Source: Betaproteobacteria bacterium
GTDB lineage: Bacteria > Pseudomonadota > Gammaproteobacteria > Burkholderiales > SG8-41
Assembly: GCA_016192825.1 (NCBI GenBank)
Contig: JACPTK010000049.1
Location: forward strand, 1 to 64,000
Direction of reading: 5' to 3'
DNA: 64,000 nucleotides
A model generated the notes under the pieces. It was not told where the DNA came from. It did not search any database and was given only the letters and a program-made list of their open reading frames with translations. This document shows, piece by piece, positions 52,659 through 62,777 of this stretch. Position 1 is the first letter of the stretch; each line of letters begins with the position of its first letter. The position numbers were made by a program, and so were the translations under genes.

Positions 52659-53384
52659 TCACCGCTTACCCTCCACCGCTTTAATGCGCCGCATCTCCTC
52701 CTCGATCCAGCTCTCGACTCTGCTGTTGAGCGCTTCCGGCGTCAGATTCCCGGTCTCGATCGGGGCGCCAATGCTCACCGTGATCGTGCCGGGATACTTG
52801 AGGAACGCATTGCGCCGCCAGAACTCGCCGGAGTTGTGCGCGACCGGCACCACCGGCGTGGCCGTCCGGACCGCCAGCCAGGCGCCGCCGACCTGGTATT
52901 CGCGGCGCTGGCGGGGCGCGACCCGCGTGCCTTCCGGAAAGATCACGATGCAGAACCCCCGGGCCAGCCGCTCGCGCCCCTGCCCGAGCAGCTGGCGCAG
53001 GGCGCGCGTGCCGGCGCCGCGGTCGATCGCGATCGGCGAGAGCATGGCGAGCCCCCAGCCGAAGAACGGTATCCACAGCAATTCGCGCTTCACCACCCAC
53101 GCCTGCGGCGGGAAGATCAGCTGGAAGGCGAGCGTCTCCCACGCGGACTGGTGATTCGAGAGCACGATGAAGGGCGGCCGCGGCAGGCGCTCCGCGCCCA
53201 GCACGCGGTAACGGATTCCGCAGATCCGCTCCGCCGCGCCCATCACCAGCCGCGCCCAGGTCGTGATGATGCGGTAGCGGACGAGCGGCTGCAGCGGGAA
53301 AGTCGCCAGCGCGATGAGCGAGAAGGGCAGGGTGACGACGGCCTGGAACAGCGCGAACAGCGACGAGCGGATGAAGACGCTCAT
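52659..53384 (-). CDS. lysophospholipid (1-acyl-glycerol-3-phosphate) acyltransferase, PlsC family
   Basis: Membrane acyltransferase of 241 residues. Two hydrophobic N-terminal helices (about 5-40) precede the PlsC domain: block I SNHQSAWETLAF (His and Asp/Glu-type motif, here NHQSAWE), block III FPEGTRVAPRQ, block IV VPVAHNSGEFW. It acylates lysophosphatidate in phospholipid synthesis. The gene follows gmhB, glyS and glyQ as is usual in betaproteobacteria. Confidence 0.9.
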   Translation of the reverse strand: MSVFIRSSLFALFQAVVTLPFSLIALATFPLQPLVRYRIITTWARLVMGAAERICGIRYRVLGAERLPRPPFIVLSNHQSAWETLAFQLIFPPQAWVVKRELLWIPFFGWGLAMLSPIAIDRGAGTRALRQLLGQGRERLARGFCIVIFPEGTRVAPRQRREYQVGGAWLAVRTATPVVPVAHNSGEFWRRNAFLKYPGTITVSIGAPIETGNLTPEALNSRVESWIEEEMRRIKAVEGKR

Positions 53385-53388
53385 TTAA

Positions 53389-53497
53389 CTAGGGGTTTGT
53401 CGGACTTGGCTCCGACAAACTCCTTATGCAAAACCGCCTGCACGAAAAGGGTGGCAAAAAGCGATGAAAACTTCATTTAAGTCCGACAGGCTGCCAG
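53389..53497. repeat. composite hairpin element, copy 5 (shortened)
   Basis: Left hairpin TAGGGGTTTGTCGG / CCGACAAACTCCTTA is at 53389-53426 and GCAAAACCGCCTGCA follows. Then only a short core and the right end AAGTCCGACAGGCTGCCAG remain. The complement of the right end encodes the last residues (AACRT) and stop of gmhB. The element lies between gmhB and plsC. Confidence 0.85.
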
Positions 53498-54019
53498 GGA
53501 TTTCACCGCCGCGGCGAGGTCCCTGAACACCAGCGTGCCGGGCGGCATCCGGTTCTCGCGTCGCGTGGCCTCGCCTTTGCCGGTGAGCACCAGCATCGGC
53601 AGCGCGCCGACCGCGGCAGCGGCATCGAGATCGCGCTGCGAGTCGCCGACGCAGGGCACGCCTTTCAGGTTCGTATTGAAGCGCCGGCCGATTTCCTCGA
53701 GCAGGCCGGGCTTGGGCTTGCGGCAGCCGCAGTTGGCGTCCTCGGCGTGCGGGCAGAAGAACACGGCGTCGATGCGCCCGCCCGCGCGCTCGACCGCGCG
53801 GTGCATCTTGTCGTGGATGGCGTTGAGCGTCGCCATCTCGAACAGCCCGCGTCCCACGCCGGACTGGTTGGTCGCCACCACCACGTGATAACCCGACTGG
53901 GTGAGCCGCGCGATCGCGTCCAGGCTCCCGGGAATCGGCCTCCACTCGTCGGGGTTCTTGATGTAGGCGTCGCTGTCGAAATTGATGACGCCGTCGCGGT
54001 CCAGAATTACTAATTTCAT
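53477..54019 (-). CDS. gmhB: D-glycero-beta-D-manno-heptose 1,7-bisphosphate 7-phosphatase
   Basis: HAD-family phosphatase of 180 residues from ATG 54019 (MKLVILDRDGVINFDSDAYI). The DxDG motif, the structural zinc loop CPHAEDANCGCRKPKPG, and GDSQRDLDAAAAVGA are intact. It dephosphorylates heptose bisphosphate for LPS core synthesis. Its final residues SLAACRT and its stop codon come from a repeat element, so the original C-terminus was changed. Confidence 0.93.
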   Translation of the reverse strand: MKLVILDRDGVINFDSDAYIKNPDEWRPIPGSLDAIARLTQSGYHVVVATNQSGVGRGLFEMATLNAIHDKMHRAVERAGGRIDAVFFCPHAEDANCGCRKPKPGLLEEIGRRFNTNLKGVPCVGDSQRDLDAAAAVGALPMLVLTGKGEATRRENRMPPGTLVFRDLAAAVKSLAACRT

Positions 54020-54020
54020 G

Positions 54021-54048
54021 GTGACTCGTGACTCGTGACTCGTGATTG
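54021..54048. repeat. heptamer array (GTGACTC)4
   Basis: Units GTGACTC three times and GTGATTG once start 2 bases upstream of the gmhB ATG. Confidence 0.88.
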
Positions 54049-54074
54049 GATAAGACCCAACCAAGAACCTGTTT

Positions 54075-56183
54075 TCATGCGGCGAGCTTGGAGATGTCAG
54101 CGACGCGGTTCATCTGTTCACGCAGGTCCGCCAGCAGCGCAAGCCTGCTCTTCCGCAATTCCCTGTCTTCCACCATCACCATGATGGAATCGAAGAAGGC
54201 GTCGACCGGGGATTTCAGGGCCGCGAAGCTTTTCAGGTAGCCGGTGAAATCGCCCTGCTTCAAGAGCGGGGCGGCCCGCAGGGACGCGGCGGTGAGCGCC
54301 TCGAAGAGCGCGCGCTCAGCGGGTTCCTTCAACTCTTCAAGACCGACATGCGCGAAGCTTTCACCCTTGGCTGCGGCCTGTTTCAGGATGTTCACCACGC
54401 GCTTGTTGGCGGCCGCGAGACTCTGCGCTTCCGGCAGCTTGTTGAAGGCACGGACGGCTTCGAGCTGGCGTACGGTGTCGTTGATCCGGACGTGTCTCAC
54501 GCTGAGGACGGAATCGACTTCCAGCGCCGAATAGCCGTGGTCCCTCAGGTATCCGCTCAATCGATCCTGGATAAAAAACTCAAGGTCCGTGTGAGCGCTC
54601 CCGATCTTGCTATCGTGGGCGGCAAATGCCCACTTGACCAGGTCGTGTACGGATAGCGGCAGGTCGCGCTCGACGAGAATGCGGATTACGCCCAGCGCGG
54701 CGCGGCGCAAGCCGAACGGGTCCCTGTCGCCGGTGGGAATCTGCCCGATCCCGAACAGGCCCGCCAGTGAATAGAGCTTGTCGGCAAGCGCCACGGCAAT
54801 GGCAACGTTCCCCTGAGGCAATTCGTCGCCGGCAAACCGCGGGCAGTAATGCTGCTCGATCGCGTTGGCAACTTCCTTTGGCTCGCCGTCGTGCAGTGCG
54901 TAGTAGCGGCCCATGGTGCCCTGCAGCTCGGGGAACTCGCCGACCATCTCGGTGAGCAGGTCGGCCTTGGAAAGCCACGCGGCGCGCTCGGCGACAAGGG
55001 GATCGGCGCCGATCTCGCGAGCGATCTTTCCGGCCAGCAGCTGGACGCGCTCGACGCGCTCGAGCTGGCTGCCGAGCTTGTTGTGATACACGACGCTCGT
55101 GAGCCGTGGCACGCGCGCTTCCAGCCGCGACCTGCGGTCCTGGTCGTAGAAGAACCTGGCGTCGGCGAGCCGGGCGCGCAGCACGCGCTCGTTGCCGTGG
55201 ATGATCTCACGTGGCTGCTGGGTTTCAATGTTCGATACGAAAAGAAAGCGGGGGAGCAGCGTGCCCGTTGCTTTGTCGCGCAGCGGCACATACCGCTGGT
55301 GTTGCTGCATGGACAAGACTAGGCATTCTTCCGGCACTTCGAGAAATTCGGGATTGAACTCGCCGGCGTAGACAGTGGGGGCCTCCACCAGCGCGGTGAT
55401 TTCGTCGAGCAGGGCATCGCCGATGACCAGGTTCGCGCTGCCTGCGGCATCCTTGAGTTGTTTCGCAATTTCGGTCCGGCGCTTGCCGAAATCAACTATT
55501 ACCTTGCCCTTGTCGCAGAGCGCGCGCTCGTAATCGTCGGCGCACTTGAGCGCGATGGCGCCGCCGGAAAGGAAGCGGTGGCCCAGGGTGCGGTTGGAAC
55601 TCTTGACCCCGAGCACTTCACCCGGGACAACACGTGAACCGTGCAGCATCACCAGGCCATGCACCGGCCGTGCGAACTGCGCTTTGGTGTCGCTTGCGCC
55701 CCAGCGCATCATTTTTGGAATTGGCAGGCGCTTGAGCGCTTCTTCTATCTTCAGTTCGAGGTTTGTCTCGAGATGACCACCTTTCGCAAGATCACGATGG
55801 GCGAATACTTCTTGCTTGCCGTCGTTGATCCGGATGAGCTTCTCAACTGTAACCCCTCTTTTTTCTGCGAACTTAATCAGGGCTTGAGTTGGTTTCCCGG
55901 TTGCGTCCAATCCAGATTTGACGGAAGGACCTTTAATCAATATCTCATGGTCAGGAGCGACTGGAAGGACGCCAGAAATAGACACTGCAAGTCGTCGTGG
56001 CGTCGCAAAAATAGTAGCCTGGCTGTAAGACCTCAAGAACCCGTCGTCTCGAAGGTCTTCCAGGAGCACGTCGCGAAATGCGTGCGACAGTCGGTGCAAG
56101 ACTTTCGGAGGCAGCTCCTCGGTCAAAAGCTCGACCAGCAGCGTCTCCGCGCCCCCTGGTTCTTTGGACTTCTTGCCGGCCAT
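54075..56183 (-). CDS. glyS: glycyl-tRNA synthetase beta subunit
   Basis: Protein of 702 residues starting MAGKKSKEPGGAETLLVELLTEELPPKVL. The N-terminal tRNA-binding region (RWGASDTKAQFARPVHGLVMLHG, VPEECLVLSMQQHQRYVPL), the HD-like domain and the C-terminal anticodon-binding region (DRDPFGLRRAALGVIRILVE, ... FFDSIMVMVEDRELRKSRLALLADLREQ) are all present. It forms an alpha2-beta2 enzyme with GlyQ. glyS begins 3 bases after glyQ ends. Confidence 0.96.
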   Translation of the reverse strand: MAGKKSKEPGGAETLLVELLTEELPPKVLHRLSHAFRDVLLEDLRDDGFLRSYSQATIFATPRRLAVSISGVLPVAPDHEILIKGPSVKSGLDATGKPTQALIKFAEKRGVTVEKLIRINDGKQEVFAHRDLAKGGHLETNLELKIEEALKRLPIPKMMRWGASDTKAQFARPVHGLVMLHGSRVVPGEVLGVKSSNRTLGHRFLSGGAIALKCADDYERALCDKGKVIVDFGKRRTEIAKQLKDAAGSANLVIGDALLDEITALVEAPTVYAGEFNPEFLEVPEECLVLSMQQHQRYVPLRDKATGTLLPRFLFVSNIETQQPREIIHGNERVLRARLADARFFYDQDRRSRLEARVPRLTSVVYHNKLGSQLERVERVQLLAGKIAREIGADPLVAERAAWLSKADLLTEMVGEFPELQGTMGRYYALHDGEPKEVANAIEQHYCPRFAGDELPQGNVAIAVALADKLYSLAGLFGIGQIPTGDRDPFGLRRAALGVIRILVERDLPLSVHDLVKWAFAAHDSKIGSAHTDLEFFIQDRLSGYLRDHGYSALEVDSVLSVRHVRINDTVRQLEAVRAFNKLPEAQSLAAANKRVVNILKQAAAKGESFAHVGLEELKEPAERALFEALTAASLRAAPLLKQGDFTGYLKSFAALKSPVDAFFDSIMVMVEDRELRKSRLALLADLREQMNRVADISKLAA

Positions 56184-56186
56184 CGC

Positions 56187-57116
<930 letters not shown>

Positions 57117-57159
57117 GGGCCGCGGGCGCTCCTAACCCGCGAATTTTACAGGCTTCCGC

Positions 57160-57392
57160 AGGATTTTGTCGGGCTCAGTCCCGACAAAATCCTTAACCAA
57201 AAACAAGTCGGACTGAGGGCGTAGGCAAGATCGCGCTGGACTGGATATCCCATGAAAGGTCAATGTGAACGCTCGGGTACTCGATCCTGGACGGTCGTTC
57301 CATTCAGCAGTGTATCGCCCGCCAGTACCGCAGATTGGGATGGCGGTGGCTTGTGAAAGCCCGTGCGGAACCCAAAGTCCGACACACTGCTA
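57160..57392. repeat. composite hairpin element variant (type III) between glyQ and lnt
   Basis: The left hairpin is GGATTTTGTCGG / CCGACAAAATCC (57161-57192). Further on, AGCAGTGTATCG (57306-57317) and CGACACACTGCT (57380-57391) are inverted partners 62 bases apart (one mismatch). There is no GCAAAACCGCC inner repeat. The right end, read on the minus strand, begins TAGCAG and supplies the lnt stop codon. Confidence 0.7.
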
Positions 57393-59057
57393 GGCGGAAC
57401 GAGCGGCGCGGTGCCTGATCCAGCCCGCGGCCACGATCAGCACGAAGCACAGCGCAAGCGCGGCAGCGTTTCCCCAGCGCACGTAAGGCGTCGAGCCGGC
57501 GTATCCTCGCACCGTCTGCGTGACCGCTGCCATCGTGAACGCGGGGGCGGAAGCAACGACCTCGCCGTCGGGACCGATCACGCCGGTAACGCCGGTGTTC
57601 GTGGCGCGCAGCAGGGTGCGGCCGGTCTCGAGCGCCCGCGCCTGCGAGATCTGAAGGTGCTGCGCCGGGGCGATCGAGCGGCCGAACCAGGCGACATTGC
57701 TCACGTTGACGAGCAGCGTCGCTTCGGGAAGCTGCCGGATGATCTCCTCCCCGAACGCGTCCTCGTAGCAGATGTTGACCGCCACGCGCTGCCCCGCCAC
57801 CACCAGAGGCCGTGGGTTTTCCGGGCCGCGCGAGAAGTCCTGCAACGGTATGGCCAGCACGCCGACGATCCAGCCGAGCAGCGGGCGCAGCGGGATGAAC
57901 TCCCCGAACGGCACCAGATGCGACTTGCGGTAGGTCTGGCGGGGCGCGGTCCCGAACGAAACCACGCTGTTGAAATACTCGCCGCCCGGCAGGCGCTCCG
58001 GCACGCCGATCAGGATGTCGCCGCCGTTCTTGCGGGCATGGTCGGCGAGCTCGTCGAGATACTCGCGCGGCACCTGCTCCAGAAACAGCGGCAGCGCGGT
58101 CTCGGGCAGGATGATGAGCGGGCTCGGCGAAAGGCGGGCGAGGGCGCGGTAGGTCTCCAGGGTCGCCAGCATGCGGTCCTCGCGCCATTTCAGGTCCTGG
58201 GGCACGTTGCCCTGCAGCAGGCTCACCCTGACCGGCGCGCCGACGCGCTCGGTCCACTCGACCTGCTTCAGGCCGAAGCCGCAGAGCCAGACCGCAAGGA
58301 GGATGAAGGCAGAAGGATGAAGGACGATGCGAGGGATGAGGGATGAGGGATGAGGGCTGAGGGACGAAGCGCCTCCAGTCCCGTCGGTTTTGCCCTCGGC
58401 TCTCCGCCGTCCGCCTTCCTCCTTGTCTGTCGCTTGCTGCCACAGCACGACGATCAGTCCCGCAGTGGCGGCGGTGGCGAGCGTGACGCCGTGTATCCCC
58501 AGCAGCGGTGCGTAGCCCGCGAGCGGACTCGACGGAATCTGGGAATAGCCGAGCGCGAGCCAGGGAAATCCGGTGAACAGCCATCCGCGCGTCCATTCGG
58601 CCAGCATCCAGGCCGCCGGCGCCGCCAGCCCGAACCGCGCGGGATGCGGCAGGCCGGGTGCCGTGCAGGCGTAACCCACGGCCGCGGGAAACAGCGCCAG
58701 GAACGCGCAGAACAGGATGGTGACGGCGGCCGCGACCGGCGCCGGCATCGCGCCGAAGTCGTGCAAACTCACATAGACCCACGACACGCCGCAAAGGAAC
58801 AAGCCGAAGCCGAAAGCAAAGCCGATGGCCGCCGCGGCGCGCGCGCTTTGCGCCCTTGCCCAGAGGCGGAACAGCGCCGCGAGCGTGAACAGCGGCACCG
58901 GGAAAAGGTAGAACGGCGCGTAGCCGGCGACGGTGACCGCGCCCAGGACGAAAGCAGTGCAGAGTGCTGAGTACTGAGTGCTGAGTGAAGTGCCGGGATA
59001 ACGGGCTGGCTTCTTCGATCCTTCCTTGCTTGCCACTTTGCACTCAGCACTTTGCAC
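57390..59057 (-). CDS. lnt: apolipoprotein N-acyltransferase
   Basis: Integral membrane enzyme of up to 555 residues that N-acylates lipoproteins. N-terminal helices cover about 35-205. The nitrilase-like domain is at about 275-520, with catalytic Glu in IILPETALPLF, Lys in YRKSHLVPFGEF and Cys in VNICYEDAFGEEI. The first 35 residues (GTG start) are encoded by a heptamer array, so the true start is uncertain. A second heptamer array (58299-58368) is translated as an extra segment around SSLSPHPSSLIPRI between the last N-terminal helices. The TAG stop is the first triplet of a repeat element. Confidence 0.93.
   Translation of the reverse strand: MQSAECKVASKEGSKKPARYPGTSLSTQYSALCTAFVLGAVTVAGYAPFYLFPVPLFTLAALFRLWARAQSARAAAAIGFAFGFGLFLCGVSWVYVSLHDFGAMPAPVAAAVTILFCAFLALFPAAVGYACTAPGLPHPARFGLAAPAAWMLAEWTRGWLFTGFPWLALGYSQIPSSPLAGYAPLLGIHGVTLATAATAGLIVVLWQQATDKEEGGRRRAEGKTDGTGGASSLSPHPSSLIPRIVLHPSAFILLAVWLCGFGLKQVEWTERVGAPVRVSLLQGNVPQDLKWREDRMLATLETYRALARLSPSPLIILPETALPLFLEQVPREYLDELADHARKNGGDILIGVPERLPGGEYFNSVVSFGTAPRQTYRKSHLVPFGEFIPLRPLLGWIVGVLAIPLQDFSRGPENPRPLVVAGQRVAVNICYEDAFGEEIIRQLPEATLLVNVSNVAWFGRSIAPAQHLQISQARALETGRTLLRATNTGVTGVIGPDGEVVASAPAFTMAAVTQTVRGYAGSTPYVRWGNAAALALCFVLIVAAGWIRHRAARSA
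58299..58368. repeat. heptamer array inside the lnt coding sequence
   Basis: GAAGGAT-like units grade into GAGGGAT (three perfect) and GAGGGCT, GAGGGAC. The frame stays open, encoding an insertion rich in Ser and Pro in the loop before the transmembrane helix LLAVWLCGFG. The unit equals the one at 15911-15957. Confidence 0.9.
58959..58986. repeat. heptamer array (GCTGAGT)4 in the lnt 5' region
   Basis: Units GCAGAGT, GCTGAGT, ACTGAGT and GCTGAGT are translated on the minus strand as part of the unusual lnt N-terminus (STQYSALCTA). Confidence 0.85.
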
Positions 59058-59066
59058 TTATCACTG
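59032..59066. repeat. heptamer array (NGCACTT)5 at the lnt start and corC stop
   Basis: Units GCCACTT, TGCACTC, AGCACTT, TGCACTT and ATCACTG span the lnt start codon and run into the corC stop codon. Confidence 0.8.
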
Positions 59067-59891
59067 CTTCTTCTTGGCGACCTGCAGCAGGTGCAGCCGC
59101 CGGCTGTCGGCGCGCAGCACCTTGAAAGCGAGGTTGTCGATACTGATCTGCTCGCCGCGCTTGGGCACCCGGCCGAAGCGCGACATGACCAACCCGCCGA
59201 TGGTGTCGAATTCCTGGTCGCTGTAGCGGGTGCCGAAGGCGGCGTTGAAGTCGGCGATCTCGGTAAGGGCCTTCACGCGGTACTGCCCCGCCTTCTCGGG
59301 CACGATGTTGTCCTCGACGTCCTCGAAGTCGTACTCGTCCTCGATGTCGCCGACGATCTGCTCGATTACGTCCTCGATCGTCAGCAGCCCCGCCACGCCG
59401 CCGTATTCGTCCACCACGATCGCCATGTGGTTGCGGTTCTTGCGGAACTCCTTCAGCAGCACGTTGAGCGGCTTCGACCCCGGGACGAACACCGCCGGGC
59501 GCAGCATCTCGCGCACGTTGAATTCCTCCTCGCCGGCGTAATGGCGCAGCAGGTCCTTCGCGAGCAGGATGCCGATTACGTCATCCTTGTTTTCGCCGAT
59601 GACCGGAAAGCGGGAGTGACCGGTCTGCATCACCATCGGCACGAACTGGTCGGGCGACTCGCGGATGTCGATGACGTCCATCTGCGCGCGCGGCACCATG
59701 ATGTCGCGCGCCTGCATTTCCGACACCTGCAGCACGCCCTCGATCATGGACAGCGCGTCGGCGTCGATCAGGTTGCGCTCGTAAGCCGCGCGCAGCAGCT
59801 CGATCAGTTCTTCGCGGTCCTCGGGCTCGCGCGCGAGCCAGGCGCCGATGCGCTCCAGCAGCGTAGGCTTGTTGTTCGGGTCGTTAGCCAT
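59061..59891 (-). CDS. corC: HlyC/CorC family protein (CBS-domain, MlfC-like)
   Basis: Soluble protein of 276 residues from ATG 59891 (MANDPNNKPTLLERIGAWLAREP). Two CBS domains lie at about 65-190 (DIMVPRAQMDVIDI, FPVIGENKDDVIGILLAKDLL, AIVVDEYGGVAGLLTIEDVIEQIVGDIEDEYD). The C-terminal CorC/HlyC domain (about 205-275) has TEIADFNAAFGTRYSDQEFDTIGGLVMSRFGRVPKRGE. The DUF21 membrane part is absent, as in the betaproteobacterial CorC next to ybeY and lnt. A role in Mg2+/Co2+ efflux is proposed for the family. Confidence 0.92.
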   Translation of the reverse strand: MANDPNNKPTLLERIGAWLAREPEDREELIELLRAAYERNLIDADALSMIEGVLQVSEMQARDIMVPRAQMDVIDIRESPDQFVPMVMQTGHSRFPVIGENKDDVIGILLAKDLLRHYAGEEEFNVREMLRPAVFVPGSKPLNVLLKEFRKNRNHMAIVVDEYGGVAGLLTIEDVIEQIVGDIEDEYDFEDVEDNIVPEKAGQYRVKALTEIADFNAAFGTRYSDQEFDTIGGLVMSRFGRVPKRGEQISIDNLAFKVLRADSRRLHLLQVAKKKQ

Positions 59892-60447
59892 ATGCTGGTG
59901 AGGCGGGAGGCGGGAGGCGGGAGGCGATACGCCTGGCTCTGGGGTCGCCCCGTCCTTTTTTCCCTTTTCCTCTCTCCTCTCTCCTCCCTCCTGACCCGTA
60001 CGGGTCAGGATAGCCGAGGCCGACCACGATCTGCGACTCCCGGCGCTCCATCCGGCGCGCGTCGCGCTCATCCTGGTGATCGTAGCCCTGCAGGTGCAGC
60101 ACGCCGTGCACCACCAGGTGCGCGTAATGCGCGGCCGTGTTCCTGCGCTGCGCGCGCGCCTCGCGCGCGATCACCGGCGCGCACAGCGCGAGATCACCCT
60201 CGAGCCGCGGCCGATCTCGCATCACGAACGTCAGCACGTTGGTGGGGCGGCTCTTGCCGCGAAACCGGCGGTTGAGCGCGCGCCCCTCGTTGCCGCCGAC
60301 GATGCGCACCGTGACCCGCGCGTCGCGCTCGAGCGCCGCGCGCGCCCACCGCCTGAGCTGGGCGCGCGAGGGGAGGCCGCGCGCGGGGACCGCGTACTGC
60401 ACGGCCAGCGACAGTCTCGGACTGCGCGCGTCAGGCGTCGGGCTCAT
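59884..60447 (-). CDS. ybeY: endoribonuclease YbeY with an extended C-terminus
   Basis: rRNA-maturation endoribonuclease of 187 residues; its ATG overlaps the phoH stop as ATGA. The zinc site is HLVVHGVLHLQGYDHQDERD near 113-132, and RFRGKSRPTNVLTFVM precedes it. The normal family end is about LGYPDPY. Here the frame continues another 35 residues (from GSGGRREERGKG onward) through two heptamer arrays and overlaps the corC start by 8 bases. The added tail is Arg/Pro-rich and probably unstructured. Confidence 0.93.
   Translation of the reverse strand: MSPTPDARSPRLSLAVQYAVPARGLPSRAQLRRWARAALERDARVTVRIVGGNEGRALNRRFRGKSRPTNVLTFVMRDRPRLEGDLALCAPVIAREARAQRRNTAAHYAHLVVHGVLHLQGYDHQDERDARRMERRESQIVVGLGYPDPYGSGGRREERGKGKKGRGDPRARRIASRLPPPASPAYG
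59900..59927. repeat. heptamer array (GAGGCGG)4
   Basis: Units GAGGCGG three times and GAGGCGA once. Translated on the minus strand as the end of the YbeY extension. Confidence 0.9.
59969..59996. repeat. heptamer array (CCTCTCT)4
   Basis: Units CCTCTCT, CCTCTCT, CCTCCCT and CCTGACC. Translated on the minus strand as GGRREERG in the YbeY extension. Confidence 0.85.
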
Positions 60448-61424
60448 CGTTCCGGCCGTCCTTTCAGCTCGGAACCCGAAGCCCGCGACTTGTAGCCTTG
60501 ATAGGCGTTGACGATGCGCTGCACCAGCGGATGGCGCACGACGTCCTCGGAATCGAAATGGGTGAAAGCGATGCCGCGCACCTTCTTCAGGACGTCGCTG
60601 GCCTCGACCAGCCCGCTCTTCTGGCCGCGCGCCAGGTCGATCTGGGTGACGTCCCCGGTCACCACCGCCTTGCTGCCGAAGCCGATCCGCGTCAGGAACA
60701 TCTTCATCTGTTCCGGCGTGGTGTTCTGCGCCTCGTCGAGGATCACGAACGAATGGTTGAGCGTGCGCCCGCGCATGAAGGCGAGCGGCGCGATCTCGAT
60801 CGCGCCGCGGTCGAACATCTTGGCCACCTTGTCGAACCCCATCAGGTCGTAGAGCGCGTCGTAGAGCGGACGCAGGTAGGGATCGACCTTGGCGGCCATG
60901 TCGCCCGGAAGAAAACCGAGGCGCTCCCCGGCCTCCACCGCCGGGCGCACCAGCACGATGCGCTTCACCACCTCCCGCTCGAGCGCGTCCACCGCGCATG
61001 CCACCGCGAGGTAGGTCTTGCCGGTGCCGGCCGGGCCGATGCTGAAGGTAAGGTCGTGGGTGAGGATATTTTGCAGGTATTGCACCTGGCGCGGAGTGCG
61101 CCCGTGCAGGTCCGGGCGGCGCGTGATCAGCGCCGGCCCGGCCTCCGGCGCGTGCGCCTTGCGCGGACCTGCCGCGTCGATCAGCCCGAGCTGGATGTCC
61201 TCCAGCGCGAGGCCGCCCTTGGCGCGCTCGTAGAACGAGCGCAACACCTCCGCGGCGATGCGCGTCTGCACCGGACTGCCGGTCACCGCGAAGCGCTCGC
61301 CGCGGCGTGCGATGCTCACGTCGAGCGCGGTCTCGATTTGCCGCAGGTTTTCGTCGAGCGCGCCGCACAGGTTGGCGAGGCGCTGGTTGTCGACCGGCTT
61401 GAAGGCGAGTTCGACGGGCTTCAA
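60444..61424 (-). CDS. phoH: PhoH-family ATPase
   Basis: Cytosolic P-loop protein of 326 residues. TTG at 61424 is chosen because its TTGA overlaps the miaB stop and gives the family N-terminus ([20 protein letters not shown]); the frame stays open upstream. Walker A is [14 protein letters not shown] (about 130), Walker [16 protein letters not shown], followed by [11 protein letters not shown]. PhoH/YbeZ works with YbeY in RNA metabolism. The miaB-phoH-ybeY-corC-lnt order is conserved. Confidence 0.93.
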   Translation of the reverse strand: MKPVELAFKPVDNQRLANLCGALDENLRQIETALDVSIARRGERFAVTGSPVQTRIAAEVLRSFYERAKGGLALEDIQLGLIDAAGPRKAHAPEAGPALITRRPDLHGRTPRQVQYLQNILTHDLTFSIGPAGTGKTYLAVACAVDALEREVVKRIVLVRPAVEAGERLGFLPGDMAAKVDPYLRPLYDALYDLMGFDKVAKMFDRGAIEIAPLAFMRGRTLNHSFVILDEAQNTTPEQMKMFLTRIGFGSKAVVTGDVTQIDLARGQKSGLVEASDVLKKVRGIAFTHFDSEDVVRHPLVQRIVNAYQGYKSRASGSELKGRPER

Positions 61425-62755
61425 GCGGTGACTGGAACGCGTTCGCCACGCAGCGAATGGGAAAGCGCGGCGGTGATCGTGACGTCGACGAACCGGCCGA
61501 CGAGCATCTTCGGGCCCGGGAAGTTGACCACGCGATTGTTGGCGGTGCGGCCGCACAGCTCGGTGGCGTCCTTTCTCGCCGCGCCTTCGACCAACACGCG
61601 CTGGCGCGTGCCGACCATGCCGCGGCTCAGCGCCCGGGCCTGCTCCTCGATCTTCGCCTGCAGCCGCTGCAGCCGCGCGAGCTTGGCTTCGTGCGGCGTG
61701 TCGTCGGGCAGCTCCGCCGCCGGCGTGCCGGGGCGGCGGCTGTAGACGAAGCTGAAGCTCGCGTCGAAGCCGACTTCGTCGATCAGCCGCATCGTCGCCT
61801 CGAAATCGGCGTCGGTCTCTCCGGGAAAGCCGACGATGAAGTCGGAGGAAATCGAGATGCCGGGGCAGGCGGCGCGCAGCCGGCGCACGATGGACTTGTA
61901 CTCCAGCGTGGTGTAGCCGCGCTTCATCGCCGCCAGCACGCGGTCCGAGCCCGCCTGCACCGGCAGGTGCACATGGGGCGCGAGTTGGGGAATGCCGGCA
62001 TGGGCATCGACCAGGCGCTGGGTGACTTCCCTCGGGTGGGAAGTGGTATAGCGGAGCCGCTCGATGCCGGGAATTGCCGCCGCGTACTCGAGCAGCAGGG
62101 CGAGATCGGCAGGTTCGTCATCCGGCGTCGCGCCGCGGTAGGCGTTGACGTTCTGGCCGAGCAGGGTGATTTCCCTGACTCCCTGCTGGGCCAGTTCGGC
62201 CACCTCGGTCAGAACGTCCTCGAAGGGACGCGAAACCTCCCCGCCGCGCGTGTACGGTACCACGCAGAACGCGCAGTACTTGCTGCAGCCCTCCATGACC
62301 GAGACGAAGGCCGTCGCCCCTTCGACGCGGGCGGGCGGCAGGCTGTCGAATTTCTCGATCTCCGGGAACGACACGTCCACCTGCGGCTTGCCGGTCTCCC
62401 GTCGCGCCTCGATCATCTGCGGCAGGCGGTGCAGCGTCTGCGGCCCGAAGACCAGGTCCACGCAGGGCGCGCGCTCCACGATCGCTCCGCCTTCCTGGCT
62501 CGCGACGCAGCCGCCGACACCGATCAGCAACCGCGGATTGGCGCGCTTGTAATGCTTGACGCGCCCGAGATCGGTGAACACCTTTTCCTGCGCCTTTTCG
62601 CGGATCGAGCAGGTATTGAACAGAATCACGTCGGCTGCGGCTGGGTCCTCGGTCGGCTCCATGCCATGGGCGAGACGCAGGACGTCGGCCATCTTGCCCG
62701 AGTCGTACTCATTCATCTGACAGCCGAATGTCCTGATGTACAGCTTGGGGGGCAC
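61421..62755 (-). CDS. miaB: tRNA-2-methylthio-N6-isopentenyladenosine synthase (MiaB)
   Basis: Radical-SAM methylthiotransferase of about 444 residues acting on A37 of tRNAs. The N-terminal UPF0004 domain has three Cys ([28 protein letters not shown]). The radical-SAM cluster is [17 protein letters not shown] (CxxxCxxC). The C-terminal TRAM domain ends [11 protein letters not shown] at 62755 ([13 protein letters not shown]) is preferred; TTG at 62764 is also in frame. No clear ribosome binding site is seen. Confidence 0.95.
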   Translation of the reverse strand: MPPKLYIRTFGCQMNEYDSGKMADVLRLAHGMEPTEDPAAADVILFNTCSIREKAQEKVFTDLGRVKHYKRANPRLLIGVGGCVASQEGGAIVERAPCVDLVFGPQTLHRLPQMIEARRETGKPQVDVSFPEIEKFDSLPPARVEGATAFVSVMEGCSKYCAFCVVPYTRGGEVSRPFEDVLTEVAELAQQGVREITLLGQNVNAYRGATPDDEPADLALLLEYAAAIPGIERLRYTTSHPREVTQRLVDAHAGIPQLAPHVHLPVQAGSDRVLAAMKRGYTTLEYKSIVRRLRAACPGISISSDFIVGFPGETDADFEATMRLIDEVGFDASFSFVYSRRPGTPAAELPDDTPHEAKLARLQRLQAKIEEQARALSRGMVGTRQRVLVEGAARKDATELCGRTANNRVVNFPGPKMLVGRFVDVTITAALSHSLRGERVPVTA

Positions 62756-62777
62756 GACGGGCAACGGGGAGCGGGGC

